NCBI RefSeq assembly: GCF_006715395.1
Contig: NZ_VFNC01000001.1
Location: forward strand, 2,294,001-2,358,000
Direction: 5' to 3'
Length of the DNA: 64,000 nucleotides
Source of the DNA: Streptomyces sp. SLBN-31
GTDB taxonomy: Bacteria; Actinomycetota; Actinomycetes; Streptomycetales; Streptomycetaceae
Positions within the stretch are counted from its first letter, which is position 1. Every line of letters begins with the position of its first letter. Below, piece by piece: positions 8,090 through 16,355 of the stretch. The position numbers were made by a program, and so were the translations under genes. Below the pieces are notes generated by a model. It searched no databases. It had not been told where the DNA came from and worked only from the letters and a program-made list of their open reading frames with translations.

Positions 8090-9258
8090 GTACGTCCCTG
8101 GTCGTTGACCTGCGCAGGGTCGGTCCCGGATGGGACCCGGTCAGGCTGGCTTCTTCCGCATTCCAGTGGCCGACCCAAGCACCGCTGGCTTCCCTGCGTG
8201 AGCTTGCTTCGAGTCTGCCGCCGGGCACGGTGACAAGGGCTGGTTCGCCCGTCATCACGCCCGTCAATGTGGCGGCGTCAACGGGCGCCATCCGGCGGCG
8301 CAGCACCAAGTACCAGGGGAGCGTCTTCGCTGTCGGCCTGCGCGGGCTGCGAAGTGGTGACGTCCTGGTGCCGCCCTCGGCATCCGGCCCGGCACTCCTC
8401 ATCGACGACCGGCTGAACGGGGCACTGTTTTCTTCCCGGTTCACGGCCTTGCGCCCCCTCGCCCTGGTCGATTCCCTGTGGATCTGGGCCGTACTTAACA
8501 GCCGGAGCGGGTGTGCTCGGCGGGCGCTCCTGGCAGCGGGGTCGACCACGGGAGCCGTCAAGGCATCGGATCTGCTCGACATGACGCTGCCGGTGCCGCC
8601 TCTGGCGCACGCGCAGATCCTGCGCCAGGCCCTCGCTCAGATCGAGGAGCGAACCCATCGGGCGGAGGCGCCTGCGGAGTCGACATGGTGGGCCACGGCG
8701 GATCTTCGTGTCCGGAATGACTGGGCGGTCACGCTCGCGACGCCCCGCCCTGGTCTCCTGGACGACGGCGAGCCTCTCGGCTCCTTCATCCGGGAGCTGG
8801 CGCGGTCTCGATCGACCCGGAAAGCTGAAGTGTCTGAGGAGGTGCCGGGAACCCTGCCGGTGGTGGACGTCAGTTCCCTTGCTGGAATGCCGCCCCGCCG
8901 GTGGGTTGCCCCGGAGATCTCCGGGGCAACCGTCATCGCTCCTGGAGACCTCCTCATCGCGGGCCTGGGCGACTATTCCTATGCCACCATTGCCCAGCGC
9001 CCGGGCGTGGCAGACCCGCATGTCTTCGTCCTGCGCCTGCTCGATCAGGCGCAGGGGCCGGCCCTGGCGCACTACCTCAACGGGCGCGAAGGACAGGCCA
9101 CCAGAAGGATCCTTCTGCGTGGGTCGACCGTGCCGTCCGTGAAGCGCGCGGACATCGAACGCTTCCCGATCCCCCGAGAAGCCCTCGACTATGACGGCGA
9201 CGTCGAGCCGGACGTACCGCTGGCCGAACAGCTGGAACAGGTCCTATGGACGAGCTGA
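8086..9258 (+). CDS. Type I/BcgI-like DNA specificity (S) subunit
   Basis: 390 residues with two target-recognition-like halves. The first half (about 20-185) contains SGDVLVPPSASGPALLID and a VLNS...SGAV-type end leading into LPVPPLAHAQILRQAL, the conserved helix-spacer region of HsdS proteins. The second half (about 215-390) has VIAPGDLLIAGLGDYSYATI and ends SVKRADIERFPIP before a final helix. Such proteins read a bipartite DNA sequence and position a methylase or nuclease. It starts with GTG inside the end of the upstream gene and overlaps the next gene by 13 bp. No HsdR translocase is nearby, which argues against a standard type I system. Confidence 0.78.
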   Translation: MSTSLVVDLRRVGPGWDPVRLASSAFQWPTQAPLASLRELASSLPPGTVTRAGSPVITPVNVAASTGAIRRRSTKYQGSVFAVGLRGLRSGDVLVPPSASGPALLIDDRLNGALFSSRFTALRPLALVDSLWIWAVLNSRSGCARRALLAAGSTTGAVKASDLLDMTLPVPPLAHAQILRQALAQIEERTHRAEAPAESTWWATADLRVRNDWAVTLATPRPGLLDDGEPLGSFIRELARSRSTRKAEVSEEVPGTLPVVDVSSLAGMPPRRWVAPEISGATVIAPGDLLIAGLGDYSYATIAQRPGVADPHVFVLRLLDQAQGPALAHYLNGREGQATRRILLRGSTVPSVKRADIERFPIPREALDYDGDVEPDVPLAEQLEQVLWTS

Positions 9259-10181
9259 GGTGCGAGCTTTCACCGCTTGTGTACGCCGAGCTGTACCGGC
9301 TGCTCGCCGCCGACGAGGCACGCCGCGACGTTCTGGAGGAGCGTCTTGCCGTGATCGGCTACGACCACGTGTGGCTTGGCACCGCGGCCGATGCGTACAA
9401 CGAGTACTGGGCAGCGCTGCTGGAGTCGACCGATGCCGACAGCGTCAGCAGCCTCGCGTTGCCGAGGAACGAGCATGCTCTGCTGGCCACCTGGATCCTG
9501 GCTGGGCTGCGCACCACAGGAGAAGACCGAGAGCTGGGCGCCGCGCTGGCAGAGAACGTACTGCAGCGTGCGCTCGCCGAAGTCCCGGGTCTCAGCACAC
9601 CGCTGCCCCCGGACCTGAGCCCAGTCATTGTCGGATGGACGCGTGCCAGCATTATCGGCTCCTTCTCCTACGAGTGGCCCGTCGCTCCAGCACTGTTGCC
9701 GGACGACGCGAACATCAGATCGGCCTTTATCGGGCTCGCGCATCATGTCCTTGTACTGGAGGCCATGGCAGAGCCGTGGCCCGAGATGATGCAGACGTCC
9801 ACGTACTGGCGCGGCTACGGGATAGCCGAGGCACTCAAGCCAGCCATGGGGGAAGGCAGCCCGGCCATCAACGAGTTGCTCAAAGAAGCGCGTCCTCTGC
9901 TTCCGCAGTACCTCAGCACCCAGCTCAACAGTCATTTCAGCCGGTTCGGCCAACGGCGTAACGCACTGTCGCACGTTACGGACGACCCGCGTCGGGAACG
10001 TTTCGTGGACGTTGTGACCATCACCCGCGGCTGGGAGCATCTACGCCTGACGGTGCTGGGTTTGACACAGTTCGTCTGCCAGGAGGTTTCCCGGTCCCTA
10101 TACGACGCGGAGGAGCTGCCAGCGGCCCTGCGAACGATCCGTGGGGGTATCTGGAACGAGAAATTTCCACGGAGTGGCTGA
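9246..10181 (+). CDS. Alpha-helical protein with HEPN-type RNxxxH motif, third gene of operon
   Basis: 311 residues, mostly alpha-helical by composition, with no membrane segment. I do not recognise a named family, but residues 238-243 read RNALSH, the R-N-x3-H signature of HEPN ribonuclease domains. It sits in a helical context (FSRFGQRRNALSHV) near the C-terminus, as in many abortive-infection and toxin proteins. HEPN proteins usually cut RNA when released from inhibition or when a sensor is triggered. The gene overlaps the specificity gene by 13 bp, so it should be made with the nuclease-methylase and S subunits. It may be an effector or an immunity-coupled toxin. The motif is short, so the HEPN call is moderate. 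Confidence 0.55.
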   Translation: MDELRCELSPLVYAELYRLLAADEARRDVLEERLAVIGYDHVWLGTAADAYNEYWAALLESTDADSVSSLALPRNEHALLATWILAGLRTTGEDRELGAALAENVLQRALAEVPGLSTPLPPDLSPVIVGWTRASIIGSFSYEWPVAPALLPDDANIRSAFIGLAHHVLVLEAMAEPWPEMMQTSTYWRGYGIAEALKPAMGEGSPAINELLKEARPLLPQYLSTQLNSHFSRFGQRRNALSHVTDDPRRERFVDVVTITRGWEHLRLTVLGLTQFVCQEVSRSLYDAEELPAALRTIRGGIWNEKFPRSG

Positions 10182-10229
10182 CATAGACCCCTCTCAGCCT
10201 CGGCTGAGGCACCCGTTTAGAGAAGAGAG

Positions 10230-10655
10230 AGTGCTGCGATGTTTGCAGCTTCGACTGGATCCTCGTCGGCAGGGACCCCGCGGTCGTCGCCCACCTCGTT
10301 CTGACCACCGCGATGAACATCGCCGACGGAGGCGGCATCGTCATCGCTCGCACCGTCCTCGGGCCCTCCCCGTACACCGAGACCGGTCGCGAACGACACC
10401 GCGATCTCAGCTATCAACGTCACTGACTACAGAAGCAGTTCGACGAGACTTACGCACCGCCCCCCCAGGACACCACGGTCCGCCTGGAGCGGGGCGATAC
10501 CGGCGAGATCCCCGGCGGCCTACAGGCCTGCGCGAGCCATGACGGCTGCGACGTGGTTATCGTCGGCCGCCGCGGCAAGGACAGCCGCCTGCGCACGTCC
10601 GGGCTCGGTCCAGTCACCCGCCTCCCTCGTCCAGGACACCTGCGATGGCGGTATT
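10230..10655 (+). pseudogene. Universal-stress-protein-like remnant with internal stop
   Basis: A continuous reading frame starting near 10240 encodes DWILVGRDPAVVAHLVLTTA, then GGGIVIARTVLGPSPYT and RHRDLSYQRH. It is interrupted by a TGA at 10424-10426 and resumes KQFDETYAPP, RLERGDTGEI and CDVVIVGRRGKDSR. The VVIVGRRG...SR-type motif and the overall plan resemble universal stress protein or transporter-linked USP domains. Near 10615 the frame shifts again (a LVQDTCDG ending appears in another frame). No start codon is visible. With one stop and at least one shift it is a dead fragment. Confidence 0.45.
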
Positions 10656-10763
10656 TGCTATCGGTGCCCTTGCGGCTGATGGTCCCAGTTCGCCGAATCG
10701 GTGATGCCGTGAGTGCGGAGGGCTCTACGATGATTCATCGGCTGGGGTGAGGGCGGGGATTGA

Positions 10764-11180
10764 TGACGACAGCCATTCACGAGCAGTACACGAAAGAGAT
10801 CTACAACGGGCTCGGCTATTTCGCGGTGTGGATGCCCAACAGCCCGGTCGCGCTGGGCGATGTGGGATTCGTGCGGGGCCGGCGTACGTCGGTGGTCTCC
10901 GTGGGCAGGTCGCCGGCGATGACTTCCTGGTCGTGCTCGGGCATGATGCGCAGCTCCGCCTCGCAGTCGTACTCCCGTACGCGCGGTCCTCGACGAGCAG
11001 CGGCCATGGCTGTTTGGGGTACTGCGCGACCTCACCGCCGACCTGGGCCACCCCGACCACGCCGCCCGCGTCCTCCTCCACGACGGCACCTTCCAGGCCG
11101 CAGAACTCGACAACGCCAAGGCCGTCCGTGAAACCCTCAGCCGCGCCGTCGATGAGGTCTTCCCCGCCCAGAACACCTGA
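10764..11180 (+). pseudogene. Decayed gene of unknown function
   Basis: It starts with ATG at 10764 and reads TAIHEQYTKEIYNGLGYFA and PNSPVALGDVGFVRG. Good protein sequence is then found in a second frame (DDFLVVLGHDAQLRLAVVLP), and finally in a third (LDEQRPWLFGVLRDLTADLG up to AVDEVFPAQNT and a stop at 11178-11180). Each piece looks like real coding sequence and the order is collinear, so this is one gene with two frame changes. I do not recognise the family. Confidence 0.4.
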
Positions 11181-11502
11181 CGACAGTCCACCGCCCATGG
11201 ATCGCATCAGGGGGGCGTCTACCGTTCCGGCGTGACCAGTGCGCCGAACTGACAGTGCGCGGATGCTTGAGGCAACCCTCCAGACCAGCACCGACAGTCG
11301 ACCGTCAACGTTGGCCAGACTCCGCACGATCGCAACACACGACCCCGTCACGGAGACGTCGACCAGATGCTCGCCGCCGCACATCTGGAGCCGGACGGAC
11401 GGCATCAATCGCACTTGGTGAATTGGATATCACAGACTCGCATCTTCGCCGCGAGCCCCCCGAGTGGCCGGGTAACCTCCTGGATGATCTGCTGGGGGGA
11501 AA
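11181..11502. other. Intergenic region with no recognised gene
   Basis: About 320 bp between the decayed gene and the membrane protein. No convincing coding sequence, repeat or hairpin was found. A run of six Gs and an A at 11494-11500 may act as the ribosome site of the following gene. Confidence 0.4.
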
Positions 11503-12414
11503 TTGAAATATCGAAAACGAATGTTCGCCGTCTTGGCGACGACTGGGTTGATCGCTTTCGCGACGGGCAGACGTACGGTGCGTAAAGGCGCTACTCCTTC
11601 GGCACTCCGCTCAGCGCCGGAGATCACTCACGAGCCTACCGAGGGCTATTACGATGCGCGGAGAGGTGCCGCTGGCTACGCACCCATAGTCGGAGCATTT
11701 GGCGCGTTGGCAGTACCCGCAGTCGTCGTCGTGTTCGTCAACCTCACTGACGCCCAACGTCACAGTCCGGCTGCCGCGTTCGCGGCAGGACTGCTCGTGG
11801 TCACGGTCATCGCCAGCATCATCGGAGCGATTTCTCTGGCTGCCATCGGCGGAGAAAGCTCCCTTACCCCCAACTTGACATCGGCAGTGATGTTCGCCGC
11901 TGTTCCGGTCGTTATCGCACTCGTCGATGTGGTCGCAGCGTTCGAACTGCTCTCCTCTCTAGCCCTGCCTGATGCCCGGCTCCTCCTCCAGTTGATCACC
12001 GGCGCGTCCGGAGCCCTCGGAGTGTTCTTTACAGCCCTTGCGCTGGGAGACAGCTGGGCTACCCATCCAGCCCACTCGCCCAACTACGAAGAGTGGAAAG
12101 AGGACGAGTGGATTCGATCGCAGGAAGAAGCGGACAAAGCCGCGCTGTGGGTAGCGGGACTCGGAGTTCTTCCGGTCACGATAGGAACGGCCTTGAGGGT
12201 CTTTGCCGGATTACGCGTGACAGCAAGCGTCACCACAGCTAATTCGATCATTCTCTGTGGCCTCGCGCTCTCTGTCGCTGCAACTGTCGCCAGCGCCCTG
12301 CGTACTCACCACCCGGAAAGGGTGCCCTCTAGGGGGCCGCGACCGGAGGAGGCCTACGTCACTACCCTCGCTACCAGCACCTATGCCGCCATTCTCCTGA
12401 TCTTCCTGCCCTGA
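11503..12414 (+). CDS. Predicted multi-pass membrane protein of unknown function
   Basis: About 303 residues. A first hydrophobic segment follows a basic N-terminus. After a soluble stretch there are helices around IVGAFGALAVPAVVVVFVNL, FAAGLLVVTVIASIIGAISL, a FAAVPVVIALVDVVAAF segment and a GALGVFF segment. A charged loop (EEWKEDEWIRSQEEADK) separates these from further helices, the last at the C-terminus. The TTG at 11503 has a G-rich sequence immediately upstream; ATG at 11521 is the alternative. I do not recognise a family. Base composition is less GC-rich than the neighbours, and it stands alone among gene fragments, consistent with acquired DNA. A strong hairpin lies about 115 bp downstream. 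Confidence 0.6.
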   Translation: MKYRKRMFAVLATTGLIAFATGRRTVRKGATPSALRSAPEITHEPTEGYYDARRGAAGYAPIVGAFGALAVPAVVVVFVNLTDAQRHSPAAAFAAGLLVVTVIASIIGAISLAAIGGESSLTPNLTSAVMFAAVPVVIALVDVVAAFELLSSLALPDARLLLQLITGASGALGVFFTALALGDSWATHPAHSPNYEEWKEDEWIRSQEEADKAALWVAGLGVLPVTIGTALRVFAGLRVTASVTTANSIILCGLALSVAATVASALRTHHPERVPSRGPRPEEAYVTTLATSTYAAILLIFLP

Positions 12415-12529
12415 AGCCAGGCAACTGGTCCGTCAGTGCTCACGATGCCCAATGGAACGAAGTCGCCCTTTTCTGCGGGGGTTCACCGGCCGACCATGCG
12501 CCGGCTCGGGCGTGGCGCCGATGACGCAG

Positions 12530-12566
12530 GCGTGGCCCGTCACTTTTCATGAGTGGCGGGCCACGC
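12530..12566. terminator. Strong hairpin, probable bidirectional terminator
   Basis: Two 15-nt arms (12530-12544 and 12552-12566) are complementary except for one mismatch, around a 7-nt loop. The arm sequence is GCGTGGCCCGTCACT. It lies between the end of the membrane protein gene (plus strand) and the end of the polymerase remnant (minus strand), so it can serve both. No clear T-run follows, which is usual in Streptomyces. Confidence 0.6.
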
Positions 12567-12602
12567 CGGTCTACATGACCGACGCTTCCAGCGAAGTGGC
12601 CC

Positions 12603-12970
12603 TCAAGGGCCGTCCTCCTTATGGCGCTCGGCGTTCAGGTACACATCAAGGCGACCACCTCGCCGTGTTTGAGGGGATGACAGGAGGCAGGAGTTGACGG
12701 CCAGAGCGGCAGGGTAGATCACCCGGTGCCCGTAGCGAGCGCGGGCGCGATCAGCAACGGCTTCGATCGCAAGAGGCTTGTCGTCGCGTGCGTCGAGGGT
12801 GAGCTGCCAGGTGCCACGGTCCGCCGGACGAAGGGCATCGGCGCGCAGCGCGATGCTGCGGACCCGGGCGCGCTGGAGCACGAGGGAGTCGTACACCGCG
12901 TAGGCGGTGCGGGCCAAGAGGACGGTGTGCCGGGCGACCCAGGCCGGGAACCCTCGATTCAGCGCGGACC
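12603..12970 (-). pseudogene. C-terminal fragment of a Y-family DNA polymerase-like gene
   Basis: The minus-strand frame reads FPAWVARHTVLLARTAYAVY, VRSIALRADALRPADRGTWQ and KPLAIEAVADRARARYG, then PAALA. This pattern (a DNA-binding little-finger-like region with RALxLRAxxLxPA followed by a helix ending DRARxRYG) is typical of the C-terminus of actinobacterial DinB/ImpB/MucB/SamB-like Y-family polymerases. The catalytic palm and fingers are absent, no start is present, and the tail after PAALA looks unrelated. It is a leftover 3' end. Confidence 0.5.
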
Positions 12971-13060
12971 GGCTCTGTGGAGGAGGGCGAGGCGCACGGT
13001 GATGGCGTCGGCGGAGTTGCATCCGAAAGGAGTGTCAGTGGGTGGCAGTACCGTCGGGGC

Positions 13061-13543
13061 ATGACTGTATGGCCGCCAATTGATCGTGATGATCTTCGCA
13101 AGGCGCGTGGTGACGCGGGCTTCGATACCGTCTTCCCGTTGCTGATCAGGCGCTTGATAGCCGAGACCGCAAGTGGGTTGGAATTCTTGGACATGCCAGG
13201 AGGCTCCGGCACTGCGATCGGAGGTTTCGACGGCATCGTCACAGCGACGGGACTGTCGGCGTTCGTGCCCGAGGGAACTTCGGTGTGGGAGTTGTCTGTT
13301 GGCGGCGGCAACAGCAAGGCCGAGGATGACTACGAGAAGAGAATCAAAGGCCCGAAGGGGCTCGCGACCCAAGACGTTACATACGTGGAAGTCGTCCTCG
13401 ACAGGTGGCGAGACGCCCGAACCTGGGCCGCGCGCCACACCGAGGACGGTCGGGGGCGGGAGGTGCGCGGGTACAATCTCGACGGGATCGACCTCTGGCT
13501 GGAACAAGCGCCCGGGTCTGGTGCACGATCGGGTGACAGTTGA
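13061..13543 (+). pseudogene. N-terminal fragment of a large conserved protein of unknown function
   Basis: ATG at 13061 opens a 160-residue frame: WPPIDRDDLRKARGDAGFDT, GLEFLDMPGGSGTAIGGFDG, VWELSVGGGNSKAEDDYEKR, TYVEVVLDRW and GREVRGYNLDGIDLWLEQAP. This layout resembles the start of a family of very large Streptomyces proteins in which a nuclease-like N-terminal domain (VWELSV...KAxxDYxKR) precedes an NTPase part. In such proteins the sequence goes on after WLExAP; here it turns into a short unrelated tail and stops. It is therefore probably the stump of a gene more than ten times longer. The link to defence is only inferred. Confidence 0.45.
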
Positions 13544-13915
13544 AGCGGCCCCACTGGGGCCTCCGGGCCGGTCACGGGCGGGGCCGTTTCAGACCGCCTC
13601 CGAGCGGGCTTCACAAGCTTCGCGGTGGTGGGACCAAGCGCCGCGCTTGGCACCGACCGACGCCACGACCTGGCCCTCACGCGATACATCACGCCCCGCA
13701 CGGGCAACTATCGGACGTGGCGCCTGCGAACTTGGTCCAGAACCTTCCATTGCCAGGCGGCCTTATGGATGTGCTCTGCGAGCGGTACGCCGCCGTTCCC
13801 GAGGCCTTGCTCGAGCGCTGGCGGCCGAGCCACGCGAACGAACGCGAGAGCAGCCATCGACAAAGCGCCCCGGTTGACGTGAGCGAAGCCAAAACGGTCC
13901 CCGCGGAGTGGCCGG
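13544..13915. other. Region of degraded sequence, no gene recognised
   Basis: About 370 bp between the truncated gene and the SulP transporter. Several short open frames run through it on both strands, but none shows codon periodicity, a ribosome site or a family motif. It probably holds debris of the truncated upstream gene and the downstream flank of the transporter gene. Confidence 0.4.
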
Positions 13916-15508
13916 TCAGTGGCTGCCGGCGAGTTCCCCGCTGAGCGTCTCGTGGATGCGTGCGCTGAGTTCGTTCAGCCCGATGATCTCGACGGTCTTG
14001 CCGCGCTGAGCGTACTTGGTCTCGATGGCGTCCAGCGCGGCCACGGAGGACGCGTCCCAGATGTGTGCCGCCGACAGATCGACGACGACCTTGCCGGGGT
14101 CACCGGCGTAGTCGAACTGCCCGACCAGATCGTTGGAGGAGGCGAAGAAGAGCTCGCCGGTGACCCGATAGACGACCGCGGTACCGTCGGGGTCGGTGAC
14201 GGCGGTGACCTCGGCGAGGTGGGCGACCCGCTTGGCGAAGATGACCATCGCGGTGATCGAGCCGACGACTACTCCGATGGCGAGGTTGCTGGTGGCGACC
14301 ACGCACACAACGGTGATCACCATGACGGTGATCTCCCCGGCGGGCATGCGCTTGAGAGTCTTCGGTGCGATGGAGTGCCAGTCGAAGGTGGCGAATGACA
14401 CCATGACCATCACGGCGACCAGCGCGGTCATGGGGATGTCGGAGACGACCGGTCCGAAGACGATGCACAGCACCATGAGGAACGCACCCGCGAGGAACGT
14501 CGACAGGCGGGTGCGGGCGCCGGAGACCCGTACGTTGATCATGGTCTGGCCGATCATGGCGCAGCCGCCCATGCCGCCGAAGAAGCCGGTGACGATGTTG
14601 GCGACGCCCTGGCCGACGGACTCGCGGGTCTTGGAGGAGTGGGTGTCGGTGATGTCGTCGACCAGCTTGGCCGTCATCAGCGACTCCATCAGGCCGACCA
14701 GCGCCATGGCGAGCGCGTAGGGCGCGATGGTGGTCAGGCTGTCCAGGGTGAACGGCACGTCGGGCAGGCCCGGCACCGGCAGTGAGGACGGCAGCTTGCC
14801 CTTGTCGCCCACGGTCGGCACCGCGATTCCGGCCGCGACGGTGATGACGGTCAGGATCACGATGGAGACCAGTGGTGCCGGGATCACCTTGGTGACCTTC
14901 GGGAAGAACACCATAAGCGCCAGTCCGGCGGCGATCAGCGGATAGACCGGCCAGGGCACGTCGGTCATCTCCGGCATCTGCGCCATGAAGATGAGGATGG
15001 CCAGGGAGTTGACGAAGCCGACCATCACGCTGCGCGGCACGAACCGCATCAGCTTGGCCACCCCGAGCGCGCCGAGGGCGATCTGGAAGACGCCGGCCAG
15101 GATCACGGTCGCGACCAGGTAGCCGAAGCCGTGCTCGCGGTTCATCGGGGCGATGACCAAGGCGACGGCACCGGTGGCGGCGGAGATCATGGCAGGCCGT
15201 CCGCCGACGATCGCGATGGTCACCGCCATGGTGAACGAGGCGAACAGGCCGATGGCCGGGTCGACCCCGGCGATGACCGAGAAGGAGATCGCCTCGGGGA
15301 TCAGGGCAAGGGCGACCACGAGCCCGGCCAGCACCTCGGTGCGCAGCACCTTCGGATCGGACAGCCAGGATGGGCGCCGAATGCCGCGCAGCCGGGCGGC
15401 CGGGGACAGTGCAGAGGAGGACAAGAGGAAAGGAACCTGTCGTGCTCGGGCACACCCGGCATCACAGCGGGCGCGCGGGAAGACATGACGACCGGGGCGG
15501 CCCGTCAC
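13916..15508 (-). CDS. SulP-family inorganic anion transporter with STAS domain
   Basis: About 500-530 residues. The membrane part starts LAGLVVALALIPEAISFSVI, a SulP TM1 hallmark, followed by GVDPAIGLFASF and about ten to twelve hydrophobic helices. The last 100 residues form a cytoplasmic STAS domain (AVVYRVTGELFFASSNDLVG, KVVVDLSAAHIWDASSVAAL). Members carry sulfate, bicarbonate or other anions across the plasma membrane by symport or exchange; the substrate cannot be told here. GTG at 15508 is the longest start, but a TTG about 28 codons later would remove a doubtful arginine-rich leader. It is divergent from a MerR regulator whose palindromic operator lies in the shared promoter region. 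Confidence 0.88.
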   Translation of the reverse strand: MTGRPGRHVFPRARCDAGCARARQVPFLLSSSALSPAARLRGIRRPSWLSDPKVLRTEVLAGLVVALALIPEAISFSVIAGVDPAIGLFASFTMAVTIAIVGGRPAMISAATGAVALVIAPMNREHGFGYLVATVILAGVFQIALGALGVAKLMRFVPRSVMVGFVNSLAILIFMAQMPEMTDVPWPVYPLIAAGLALMVFFPKVTKVIPAPLVSIVILTVITVAAGIAVPTVGDKGKLPSSLPVPGLPDVPFTLDSLTTIAPYALAMALVGLMESLMTAKLVDDITDTHSSKTRESVGQGVANIVTGFFGGMGGCAMIGQTMINVRVSGARTRLSTFLAGAFLMVLCIVFGPVVSDIPMTALVAVMVMVSFATFDWHSIAPKTLKRMPAGEITVMVITVVCVVATSNLAIGVVVGSITAMVIFAKRVAHLAEVTAVTDPDGTAVVYRVTGELFFASSNDLVGQFDYAGDPGKVVVDLSAAHIWDASSVAALDAIETKYAQRGKTVEIIGLNELSARIHETLSGELAGSH

Positions 15509-15759
15509 GAAGTCCGCGAGAGGCGGACAGAAGTCAGTGGGTGGCAGCGACGGAATCAGGCGCCGCCGGGAGGCTAAGGGTCACGGCGGACAGGAAGCGG
15601 CGCCGGGCATCACGGACATGCTCACGCTCTCTCCTGCTTGCTGCGGACAATGGTCTCCACCCGGGGCGTCGTCGGCCCCGACACGGCTGACGGAAACGGG
15701 ACGGCATCCCGCACCATGGGGAGCGGTGCCAGCAGGCAGCCGACCCGGCACCAAGGCAA

Positions 15760-15783
15760 CTCTACCCTAACGTTAGAGTAGAG
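15760..15783. promoter_or_regulatory. MerR-type operator palindrome
   Basis: A 24-bp dyad with 12-bp half sites (left half CTCTACCCTAAC, right half GTTAGAGTAGAG) has a single mismatch. It lies about 52 bp before the MerR start and about 250 bp before the transporter start. Spacing and position fit a MerR regulator acting on its own promoter and perhaps the divergent gene. Confidence 0.65.
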
Positions 15784-15834
15784 ATCGGCGGCGGCCGCCC
15801 GTTGCCGTGGCGAGAGATGAGGAAGGCACCCCGC

Positions 15835-16239
15835 GTGAGCAGCGAGCACATGCAGATCGGCGAGGTCGCCGCACGGACCGAGCTGTCGCTGCGCACCATC
15901 CGGCACTACGAGGAGACAGGGCTCGTCATCCCGTCGGCTCGCTCGCAGGGCGGTTTCCGTCTGTACACCGAGGCCGACGTCGCCCGCCTGATGGTCATCC
16001 GCCGTATGAAGCCGCTCGGCTTCACCCTGGACGAGATGCGCGCCCTGCTGGAGACCACCGACCGGCTCGACTCCGGCGAAAAGCTGCAATCCGGGGAACG
16101 AGAGGAACTGCTGGAGCGGATCCGTGGCTTCGAGCGGGCCGCCCAGCAGCGGGTCGAGGACCTGCGCACCCAGCTGTCCCGGGCCGAGGAATTGGCGGCC
16201 ACGCTGGCACAGCGCCTCGCACAGGCCGCCGACTGCTGA
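15835..16239 (+). CDS. MerR-family transcriptional regulator
   Basis: 134 residues. The winged-helix start IGEVAARTELSLRTIRHYEE is followed by GGFRLYTEADVARL, then a long dimerisation coiled coil. There is no conserved cysteine cluster near the C-terminus except one terminal Cys, so a metal sensor of the MerR/CueR type is unlikely. The GTG at 15835 is chosen because GAGGAAGG lies about 10 bp upstream and the conserved domain begins five codons later. It probably binds the palindrome at 15760-15783 and may control the divergent SulP transporter; the effector is unknown. Confidence 0.85.
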   Translation: MSSEHMQIGEVAARTELSLRTIRHYEETGLVIPSARSQGGFRLYTEADVARLMVIRRMKPLGFTLDEMRALLETTDRLDSGEKLQSGEREELLERIRGFERAAQQRVEDLRTQLSRAEELAATLAQRLAQAADC

Positions 16240-16355
16240 CGTATCCGGTGTCCTTTGCCGCGGTCGATGCCACTCCCTGTTGACCTGCGGCTGGCCACCA
16301 CGCCTCCATACCCGGGCACTCGGGCCCGAAACAGACGCAACACCGCACCTGAGCG

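Noticed and set aside
6794..9258. Standard type I restriction-modification system
   Set aside because: No HsdR helicase-nuclease gene is near, the methylase is short, has a nuclease-like N-terminus and a degenerate motif IV.
10816..11007. Minus-strand frame with EYDCEAELRIMPEHDQEV
   Set aside because: Looks protein-like, but the plus strand gives collinear coding pieces on both sides of it, so the plus-strand reading is preferred.
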